Assembly: GCA_022495995.1 (NCBI GenBank)
Contig: JAFEMH010000338.1
Coordinates: forward strand, 248,001-312,000
Source of the DNA: Adenophora triphylla var. japonica
Taxonomy: Eukaryota; Streptophyta; Magnoliopsida; Asterales; Campanulaceae
Direction: 5' to 3'
DNA: 64,000 nucleotides
Shown: positions 53,141 to 62,121 of the stretch, piece after piece
How the letters are laid out: every line of letters begins with the position of its first letter
Numbering within the stretch: position 1 is the stretch's first letter
The notes under the pieces: generated by a model
What the model was told of the DNA's origin: nothing
Seen by the model: only the letters and a program-made list of their open reading frames with translations
The model's database searches: none
Translations under genes and position numbers: made by a program

Positions 53141-55746
53141 ATGGATCCGGAAGGGAACCCGATACCTAGGCAAGCACGGAGGAACATCTCGGAAGCCGCT
53201 AGAAGGAGGAGGAGGGAGCTCATTCGCACGGAGAGGAAGTATGACTTCATTACGCCTCCATCGAAGCTTTATCCCGGTAGGGGAGAACACAAATCGATGA
53301 AACCTCAATCCGTCGGGGTAATCATTCTTGATTTGCTTGATTTCGTCAATTTTGATTGGACTTTGATTGACTTAGGGCTTGACCCGATTTTTAGGAATTT
53401 CTCGAATTTTCCTAGGATTTTTGCTGATAATTTTGAAATTTTGATGATTAACCTATGAGGCTAAGGGGATAAATGAACATGCATGTTCAATTTATTTGAA
53501 AAATAATGAGAATGACTCATTTTTTCGAAAATAAAGTAAGAAAAATAATGTCTAAAATGTGACGGAGTTCTTGCATGTGCTAGAACTAGGTCAATTTCTG
53601 ATCATGGATGAGAAAACGGGATTTTGGACGATGAAAAGGATTCATGCATGCCATTTTGAAAGATTAATGCTTATGTGCAAAAAATTTGTGAAAATTGGAA
53701 TTTTTGTTCTTGAGAGAGCAATGTGCTCGACATGACGTGTTTCAAATGATGAAAGACACGTTTTCTAGGCAAAGGATGCTAGAAATCTCTTATGAATGCT
53801 TTTCTTTGAAAATATGTGCACTTTTGAATATATGCATGCTTTTGAAAATGAGATGAAGGACTGACACGTTTTTTGTTGTTTTTTCCTACAGGAGAGCAAA
53901 TCGAGGGGACCTTCTGTGGTGGTCGTGAAGCTATGGGATAGGATGCCCAACTTTGAGAAGAATGGGGTGAACCCCAAGCAGCTAGTGAGGGCTACCGGCC
54001 TTGATTTGTTCATTGAGGCTATTGGCAGAGGTATCCATGTGACCTCGAAGAGCAAGGGCTTGATCCAGGCCCTCTCGGAGTTCTGGTGGGACACCACCTA
54101 CAGCTTTCACCTTATCTGGGGGGAGATTATGGTGACTCCAGCCGACTTTACTGCTATTACAGGCTTGCAGTTCACTGGGAGGCCTGTGACTTGGAGATAC
54201 CATATTACTGCGGATGAGTTCAGGGCTCTGGTTGGGTTTGATCTCTGTCCTAAGGGGCTCGGGATGGATACAAGGAATGTTGAGGTGGCAGTCCTGAACT
54301 GCATGCGGGGATTTGCTGCCAATGAGGTGACTGCCCACCAGCTTGCGAGAGATTTTCTGTGGTTGATGCTGTCAGTCACCATCTTTGCTAATTCTGGGAC
54401 TTTGGCTATGCTGTGCCTTCTGACTCCTTGGAGGATGTGGACGAGATTGGGACGGTCTCTTGGGGTGAGGCCGGATTGGCTGAGCTTTATTTCTCTCTGG
54501 ATTTGTACAACCGAAATAAGGCTGCTTCTATGGATTGCTTCTCTTTTGCTCTTGAGGTATTCTCACCTTCTTTCCTTTCTCTTTTCCTTTTGTGTCTTGA
54601 GACTCCTATAAGAGAAGATGACCCTTTTATGTTTTGAACATGCAGGTCTGGTTTTGCGAGGTGATCGGGTTCTTTCCGTGGAACCAGCAGAGTGATCCTA
54701 CCATCTTCCCTGCTATGATTCGCTGGAGGGGCGAGGCTAGGGACAAGTTTACCGGGAAAACCCGGATCACTTTTGACTACAAAATGGTTAGACCGATCAT
54801 CAACAGGGACGGACATGAGGGGGTTGACTTCTACCCATGGGGGAGGTACCCGGAGGTGCTGCTAGGGGATGCCGTGGAGGCGACTAGGCAGAGGAGGTGG
54901 CTGACAGGCTTGACATGTGATGTCATTTACCTGGGGGACCGTTTTCTAGGCAGCATGGCCATGTTCCTCCCTTGGATGCCATCACACCTCATGATCCTCC
55001 AGCACGGATGTTGCAGCCCAGGGACTGGTCAGAGGATGACATTGCTAGGTAACAGGCCAGTGTGGCGGCTGAGGAGTATTTTGATCTGGCTACCCCGTAT
55101 GCTACCTTTGTGGAGGCGCGGTTGAGGACGCCGCAAAGACTGGTGAAGATGGATATTGCCCAGGGATACGGGGAAGCTGAGCCTACCGACCCACCTATGC
55201 CTCCTGCTCATCTTTCCTATATGGTCAACGGGATACCGAGGAGGTTTATGAAACCTGTCCCCGACACGAGGGAGCCCCAGTACACTCTGCCGCCTGACAG
55301 CACCGTGAGTACACTTTAGGGTCTTTTCCCTTTTTTTGGATTTCTTTGCTTTTTCGTAATTCTGAGATTTTATGAGTTTTCTTTCTCTTTTCTCTCAGGT
55401 TTCAGCTCGTACTTATGACGGCTTGGTCAGGCAGAACAGGGGCTGGAAGGATGTGTGTCGGTCCCTCGTGAAGAAGCTGGCTTGCACTTCAAAGGCTGTA
55501 GTGAATGTGCAGGAGCCCGTGCGCAAAAGAAGGCATGTCAGGAGCACGGCATCCACCTCATCGGCTTCAGAGTATTCTTCTAGTACCATGCCTCGGGGAC
55601 AGGGACCCAACACCGGTATCCTGGAGCAGCTAGCAGAGTATGAGCATGTGAACGTGAATCTTTCTGATGTGAGTGACACGGAGGACTTGATGAGGGAGCC
55701 TGAATTCTATGAGCTGAGTAGCGACGACGAGGAGTCGGAGGCCTAG
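53141..55746 (+). pseudogene. Unit C aORF1: plant-mobile-domain (PMD) gene, four exons
   Basis: Antisense to the element. Exon 1 (53141 to about 53317, donor GTAATC) encodes a basic N-terminus (EAARRRRRELIRTERK). Exon 2 (53892-54558) carries the PMD, aminotransferase-like core: VKLWDRMPNF, FWWDTTYSFHLIWGEIMVTPADFTAITGL. Exon 3 (54646 to about 55302) has WNQQSDPTIFP and GVDFYPWGRYPEV. Exon 4 (55400-55746) has a basic stretch and acidic tail. GT/AG borders are good (CCTACAG, CATGCAG, GTGAGT, CTCTCAG). Defects: one base missing near 54420, one near 54945, and TAA at 55048. Host PMD proteins MAIN/MAIL1 are nuclear and affect TE silencing; the role here is unknown. Confidence 0.8.
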
Positions 55747-56282
55747 GAGATCCTTAGGATCGATCTAGTGGGAAGGAAACAAACAATGAACATTTTTATG
55801 CACATTTTGTTTATTTTTTGCTTTATTTGGGCGCCGATGGGGCGAAAACAATGTATTACTATTTTATTTGCTTTTTTAATTTATGATTTATGAATTTGCA
55901 TATTACTTGAGCCTCGGGGCTACTTTTTTGCTTGGAAATGGGGCTGAAACTGGGCCAAAATGGTTTGTGATGACATATAACTGTATGGATGATCTTTGGA
56001 TATGTTTTGGGACAGGTTTCATTGAGAAAGTGGGGTGAGAACTCCACTTGGGCAGCAACATTTGGTTGCTGCAGATTGTTTTCTGCATCAGGCAAATGAA
56101 GCCGTCCGGCCAGGTCACTGGGAAAATGAAGCCGTGCGGCGGGAATCCTCTTCTGAACTGATTTTTTTCAAATAAAACCAAGTAAGGGCCATTTCATTTC
56201 ATTTCATTTTCCATCTAGACTTGCCTCAACTGACCCTAGAGCATATTTCTGACCAGGAGACATCAATTTTGATCACCTTGCA
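55747..56282 (+). promoter_or_regulatory. aORF1-aORF2 spacer with aORF2 promoter (unit C)
   Basis: Non-coding. Palindromes GCCGTCCGGC (56101-56110) and GCCGTGCGGC (56131-56140) are 30 bp apart. A TCAAATAAAACC box follows near 56168. A CATTT-CATTT repeat precedes the ATG at 56283. Nearly identical to unit B. Confidence 0.65.
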
Positions 56283-57794
56283 ATGGAAAGACCCGCTAGA
56301 CTGCAAAAGGGGAAAAGAGACCGTTTTCTGTTCGATCTTCAATCTTGGGTGAGACATAACTTTCAATCTCACAAGGGGCTGTTCGATACTACCTTCAAGA
56401 TCAAATCTTTATGGCATTTGAAGGATCTCCCGCCTGATTGGGACCTTTTGAGAGTAGCAGCAAAGTTTTGGGATGTCCGGAGACATGTTTACTGCTTTTC
56501 CTACAATGAGATTGTTCCAACCTTTGAAGACTTCCGAGCATTGATTGGGGGTCCAGAAATTGAGGCAATTTCGACACCTTTGGCCGGGGACTTGCCGGTG
56601 ACTGTAAAGCTAGCATATTTTCTGCAAATTTCTCCGAAAGAAACCGAGGAGATGTTGATAGCTCCGGACAGGATCGACCTTTCCAACATCCCGGGCAGGT
56701 TTGATTTTCCCGATATGGCTATGACCACAGTGGCTATGGACGCTTTTGTCCTTTGTATGCTCTCATTTCTGTTTACTGTCGAGTCTGTTGGAGTTTGCCA
56801 TAGTGGCCTTTTGGACATGGTCAGGGACTGCAGGGCTGGAAAGGATATCGTCCCACTGATTTTGGGGGAGACATTGCACGACATCGACAGGATGGCTAGG
56901 GGAGACCGTTTCATGAGGTCTGGGAGCCCAGCGGTGCTGACTTTATGTTTGCAGGAGAGGCTTGAGGCTTTGCCAGGGGCTGCGCCTACTCAGTGCCCTT
57001 GGGTGATTTCTCGAAGGGGCACACCTAGAGAGCAAGACCGGGGTTCTTTGGGGAGGGCGATGATGGCTAGGTTGTCCACTTCGGACATTCACTAGTGGGT
57101 GCCTCATTGGAGACTACAGACTCGTCGGACATTTCAAGAGTCTTATGTAGTGAGAGTTCCGGGGCTTTCTCTGTCATCCTTCTACATTCCTTGCCTAGTG
57201 TCCAGGCAGTTTGGAACTTTACAGGAGCCTTTGGATGATTGGAAGGACATCAGTACCATGGAGGTAGCGCCTTTGGACATGAAGGATCAGGCCAGCTTCT
57301 TATTTTTCTCAAGGGCCTGGACATATACTGCTTTCCCACCCAGGGCCATTCTCAAGAGCCGGAAGAGTACCATTTTGACCACGGCCTATTTGGACTGGTA
57401 TGAGAGGGAGATGGGGGCGACTCAGGTCATTTTGGGAGAGAGGCGTCAGGCTTTATTAGGAGCGGATTGCGACTCGAGAAGTTCTCTGAGAGAGGCTGAG
57501 GCTGAGGCTAAGGCGAGTCGCCATAACCAGTCGGGTGACTTTATCAGGGATATGGAGGCTCGTTATGAGAGGCTTTCTGAAGTCGCTCCCTTGACTGAGG
57601 CTCAGAGGGAGGAAGTGCGGACTCGTGCCCGTATTGAGAGAGCACTTATTGACACGGGTTTGGCGGAGGCTCCAGTGAGGAGACCCGACATTGGGATGAT
57701 GGAGACTGACATCCTGGACAAGAAGAGAAAGAACACACGACGGGGTCGAGGTAAAGGGAAGAAGAACAAGGAAGACTCAGTGAATGACAACTGA
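56283..57794 (+). pseudogene. Unit C aORF2 (DUF7745/PMD-like)
   Basis: A single-exon frame of ~503 codons with one TAG at 57093-57095 (Trp in the other copies). N-terminal part: LPPDWDLLRVAAKFWDVRRH, NEIVPTFEDFRALIGGPEIE, LHDIDRMARGD. C-terminal part: WRLQTRRTFQESYVVRVPG, FSRAWTYTAFPPRAILKSRK, LDWYEREMGATQVILGERR. It ends in a long charged helix and a basic tail (RRGRGKGKKNKE). Function is unknown. It follows aORF1 in the same direction, 536 bp downstream, with its own promoter motif. This is the most complete aORF2 here. Confidence 0.78.
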
Positions 57795-58425
57795 TAGATC
57801 TTTTCCTAGGATTCCCTTATTGCCATTTGCAAACACAATAGTTTATTAGGCATTTTATTGTATTTTAGATCTTTGTAGCAGGTTAGCAGAGTTAAGAGTA
57901 GACCGTGCTTGAACTCATCAAGAAGTCTTTTAACTTGTAATTAACAAAGATATGATCTTAGAAATTAATCAAGACACATTTCATGGAAATTTCAGATGTC
58001 TTATTGATTGCTTAGGACGCATTTCATGGAAACTTGATTGCCCTTTTTTTTTATTGTTTAGATCGAACCATATATGGCTGCCTACGTTCCCCTTTTACAA
58101 GAAAGACTAAGGGGCTCAGGTCTTCGTAGTTCATTCTGGTGAACTATCGGGATTAGGTCTTTTGGCCTTTTTTTTTTATGTGCAACCCTGTTTTTTGCCT
58201 AGACCGCCCTTTTTGGGTTTTCGCCCTAGCTGGGCATTACTCTTTTTTTGCACTAAGGTTTTTCTTTTTTTTTTTCTTCTCTTTTTTTATGTGCACCCCT
58301 GTTTTTTGCCTAGATCGCCCTTTTTGGGTTTTTCAGCCTAGCTGGGTATTACTCTTTTGCACTAAGTTTTTTTCTTTTTCTTTTTTTTTTTTTATTTAAA
58401 AATGAAAGCTTTCTCCTTTGGTTTT
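57795..58425 (-). other. Unit C 3' trailer fused directly to its leader end
   Basis: It has the same trailer blocks as unit B: GAACTACG...ACGTAGG at 58077-58132 (minus) and ~80-bp repeats at 58178-58258 and 58286-58365. It then passes in a T-run (58370-58394) straight into ATTTAAAAATGAAAGC, which in unit A lies next to the PBS (17205-17232). Integrase through gag and most of the leader are deleted. Confidence 0.85.
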
Positions 58426-58443
58426 TCCCCAGCGGAGTCGCCA
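58426..58443 (-). other. Primer-binding site, tRNA-Arg type
   Basis: Identical to the site at 17233-17250; 3 bp from the LTR. Confidence 0.9.
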
Positions 58444-58446
58444 AAC

Positions 58447-60175
58447 TGTGAATGTGTGCCCAAATCTTTTTTTGTGTTTTATTTGGATTCACTTGAGTTT
58501 GAAAACATCCGGTTTAATTTGAAAAAACGGAGTCGCCACGCCATTTTGATTTCCTCAAAACTTTTTAAAAAAGGAATTAGGGTCCGGAGGTTAAGTTACC
58601 CCTTGGGAAGAACGTTTGGCGTTCATCCAAGGTGCCTTGCCGAAGCAAGTCTCCCAAGATCCCATTTTTCGTGCTTGCTTGCGTGCTTTCTTGTATGCAT
58701 GTGTTGAAAAGAGGGGGGGATGTTCCATGTTGTCTTCCGGACGTATAAACCATTTAGTTGGTTATCGCTCGGGATTCCTTGGATTTTTATGTGTTCGGGA
58801 TTTTAATCCCGTCCTCATCTTGGACTTGTGATCATCACTATTTGACCTTGGGTCATGTGTGATCGAGAGAAGGACTCTCTCTTATAGTCCAAAAGTGAGG
58901 TCCTTTAGAAAGGAATATCCTTAGCCCATCAATCCTACATCTTGAGACGATTGAGCTCATGTAGGGACTATTATGCTCGTCTCAAGTGATGATCGGAGAT
59001 ATAGGGTTCAAGACTTATTCATTTCTAAAGGGATTATGGCACCTTTAATGGAAGAAACGACGTAAAGATGGGATATTTACATCGGTCCGCTCCAAAGGAT
59101 GCATCAAATACCAAAGGGGACTAGGGGAAGGGTATAAAGATTGGATCTTTATGCTCTTCCTATGTTTTTCGTGCCTTAGGAAGGTCACTAAGCAATCCTA
59201 GGAAAGAGAGATCCAATCATGAGGGACATGAAGGATGCATTCTAAACTAAAGATGACATTTTTAATGAAAAAGATGACATTTTGGGTGCAAAGAATGCTA
59301 TTTGGATGTAAAGAAATGATCTTTAGTGCAAAGGATGCAACTTTATGTGTAAAAATGACATTTCAAGTGCAAAGGATGCAACTTTAATGCAAAGGTAACA
59401 TGTTTAATGCAAATGATGCAACTTTATATGAAAAGATGTTATTTTGAGAGCAAAGGATACTACTTTTCACATCACCATGTGAGAGATCCACCCTAGAACA
59501 AGCCTTTTTTGAGGTCTTATTTGTTCATCCTTGGGTTGGATCCTATGTGATAGGGGAATAGGGGTAGGATGATTTACATGCTTAAAGAAGGAATCTTTAA
59601 TAATAATATATCAAATACCAAGCAAGTATATAATGATATGGAAAGCAAGGAGCAATATATCACATAAATATAAGTATAATGCAAGGTAAAGGGGAGGAGA
59701 AGTTACCAATGGTGGTATTCCTCTTTTTTCTTGAAGTTTGCCTAAGGAAGGGACCAACTTTGGAAGGTTTTGATGAGGAAGGAGGTGGTTTTTGACACTC
59801 TCAGCTCACTGGAATCTCGTGGTGGTATTTTGGCAGAGTAATGTTACTCCAAATCCCCCCCCTAAAATGGATAGAGGAGGGCTCTATTTATAGGCAGTCT
59901 GGCAGGAGCTAATGAAGCCGTGCGGCTAGGGGGTCTTGGCTAATGCAGCCGTGCGGCATTATCCATTGTGACTCAGCATCCTTCTAGAATCATGCAAGGT
60001 GGCCTTCTAGAAGAGCTTTTCTACCGAAGGAAAACGTGGAATTTTAATTCCTAGTAATTCCTTCGCCCCTCGGAAGGTTCGGAAAAGTTCCCGAATTGCC
60101 CCTGAACTTTAGGAAAGTCCGGGGAATTGCTGGAAAACTTAATCGGAAGGCATAAGCCAGATTTGGGTACTTACA
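58447..60175 (-). repeat. 5' LTR of the Tat complex (complete)
   Basis: 1,729 bp. In element sense it runs from TGTAAGTACCCAAATCTGGC to ...GGGCACACATTCACA. It is the only full LTR of this family in the window. The ~20-bp degenerate tandem repeat is at 59240-59470. Confidence 0.92.
59881..59957 (-). promoter_or_regulatory. LTR promoter: TATA box and paired palindromes (intact)
   Basis: The minus strand reads TATAAATAGAGC (59881-59892). Upstream in element sense are GCCGTGCGGC at 59917-59926 and 59948-59957, 31 bp apart. Each has AATGAAG or AATGCAG before it on the plus strand. Confidence 0.75.
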
Positions 60176-60180
60176 CTCCC
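60176..60180. repeat. Target-site duplication CTCCC (right)
   Basis: Directly follows LTR end ...TTACA at 60175 and matches 4302-4306. Confidence 0.9.
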
Positions 60181-61620
60181 TCATCCCTATCTCAGGAATC
60201 CTCACTGGAGCCTCCATCAAGCCTGTGTCAATAAGTGCCTTTTCTACCCTGGCATGAGTCCTTATCTCCTCCCGCTGAACCTTGGTGAGGGGGGAAACCT
60301 CTGATAACCGCTCATATCTGGCTTCCATGTCTCTAATAAGGTCGCCTGATTGGTTATGGCAACTAGCCTTTGCTTCAGTCTCCCTTAGAGTCCTGCTAGA
60401 ATCACTATCAGCACCCAATAAAGCCTGGCGCCTCTCTCCCAAGATAATCTGAGTCGCCCCCATCTCCCTCTCATACCAATCCAAGTAAGTCGTGGTCAAG
60501 ATGGTACTCTTCCTGTTCTTGAGAATGGCCCTGGGAGGAAAAGCGGCATATGTCCATGCTCTCGAGAAAAATGAGAAGCTGTCTGGACCTCTCATGTCAA
60601 AAGGTGCCACCTCCATGGTGCAGATGTCCTCCCAGTCATCCAACGGCTCCTGCAAGGTCCCAAATTGCCTAGACACTAAGCATGGAATGTAGAAGGACGA
60701 CAAAGATAGCCCCGGAACCCTCACTATATAGGATTCCTGAAACGTCCTCCGAGTCTGCAATCTCCAGTGAGGCACCCACCAGTGAATGTTTGAGGTAGAC
60801 AGTCGAGCCATCATCAGCTCCCAACTACCCTGATCATGCTGTCTCGGTGCACCCCTCCGAGAGATCACCCAAAGACACTGGGTAGGCAAAGCCCCAGGCA
60901 AAGCCCCGAGTCTCTCCTGCAGCCATAAAGTCAGTACAGCTGGGCTCCCAGACCTCTTGAAATGGTCCCCCTAGCCATCATGTCAATACCATGAAGAGTC
61001 TCCCCCAAAATCAGTGGGACAGTATCTCTCCCAGCCTTGCAGTCTCTGACCATGTCCAAAAGGCCGCTGTGGTACACTCCGAAGGACTCAGCAGTGAACA
61101 GGAAGGAAAATACGCATAGGATAAAGGCGTCCATAGATAATGTGGTCGCAGCAGTACCCGGAGACCCGAATCTACTCAGAATATAAGAAATGTCAATTCT
61201 GTCAGGGGCTATCATCATCCCTTCGGCTTCTTCCGGAGAAATTTGCAGAAAAGATGCCAACTTTACGGTCACTGGTAAATCCCCAGCTAAAGGAATCGAA
61301 ATGGCCTCAATTTCTGGACCCCCAATCAATGTCCGGAAATCCTCAAAGGTTGGAACGAGCTAATTGTAAGAAAAGCAGTAAACGTGTCTCCGGACGTCCC
61401 AAAACCTCGCTGCTGCTCTCAAAAGGTCCCAATCAGGCGGGAGATCCTTCAAATGCCATAAAGAGTTGATATTGAAGGTGTTGTCGAACAGCCCCTTGTG
61501 AGATTGAAAGTTGTGTCTCATCCAAGATTGGAGGTCAGAAAGAAAACAATCCATTTTCCCCTTTTGCAATCGGACTGGTTTTTCCATGAGTAGTGATCGG
61601 ACTCGACAATTTTTGGTCAA
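60176..61620 (-). pseudogene. Element 1 aORF2 (DUF7745/PMD-like), main part
   Basis: The start is near 61587 (MEKPVRLQKGK), with a possible upstream ATG at 61618. It has LPPDWDLLRAAARFWDVRRH, then a stop after CFSYN where the others have Glu. PTFEDFRTLIGGPE, LHGIDMMARG and, after a frame change near 60960, WRLQTRRTFQESYIVRVPG follow. It keeps Trp and Ser at the two sites where units B and C have stops. The last ~30 codons lie at 4206-4306, separated by the 55.9-kb insertion. Confidence 0.85.
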
Positions 61621-62121
61621 AAATGTGCTTTGGGATCATTTGGGACAAGTCTAAGTTGAAAATGAAATGAAAAGGCCCTCCCTTTGGTTTTATTTGCAGA
61701 AAACCAGTTCAGACACGGCTCCAAGCCGTGCGGCCTCATTTGCCCAGGACTTGGCCGGACAGCTTCATTCGCTTCTGCAGAAAAAAAAAATCTGCAGCAG
61801 CCAAAGCTGCTGCCCAAGTGGGATTCTTACCCCCACTTTCTCAACAAAACCTGCATAAAAACATTCTCAAACACCATTCATACATTCATACACCATCATA
61901 AACCATTCCGGTTCAATTTCCACCCATTTCCATGCAAAAAAGTTGCCCCGGGGCTTAAGTAATATGTAAAATAATAAAGCATCAATAAGAAAAGAAAAAT
62001 AAAAAGATCATTACATTGTCTTTGCCTCCTTGGCACCCAAATAAAAAAAATAAATACAAATTTGTGCATAATTTGTTCATTGTTTTCTCTCTCACTCTCC
62101 AAGTTTGAATCCAAAAGAGCC
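61621..62121 (-). promoter_or_regulatory. aORF1-aORF2 spacer with aORF2 promoter (Element 1)
   Basis: Palindromes at 61725-61734 (GCCGTGCGGC) and 61754-61763 (GCCGGACAGC, one base off), 29 bp apart, upstream of aORF2 on the minus strand. The A/T-rich remainder is the aORF1 3' end. The motif pair persists in this older copy. Confidence 0.6.

Larger units (their letters stand above)
4307..60175 (-). mobile_element. Minus-strand Tat complex of three fused units (A, B, C)
   Basis: The outer ends are LTR termini facing one duplication (CTCCC). Inside are three partial Tat units in the same orientation: A has LTR, trailer, pol, gag, leader, PBS and an LTR scrap; B has antisense genes, trailer and pol; C has the pre-LTR region, antisense genes, trailer, PBS and a full LTR. 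Subtracting the nested solo LTR, Athila-like and Ogre-like insertions leaves about 27.4 kb. A single duplication around several units suggests one insertion reshaped by recombination, rather than three insertions. Confidence 0.85.

Noticed and set aside
53141..57794. aORF1 and aORF2 as ordinary host genes beside transposons
   Set aside because: The same pair recurs at the same place and orientation in other Tat copies in this window, so it is part of the element.
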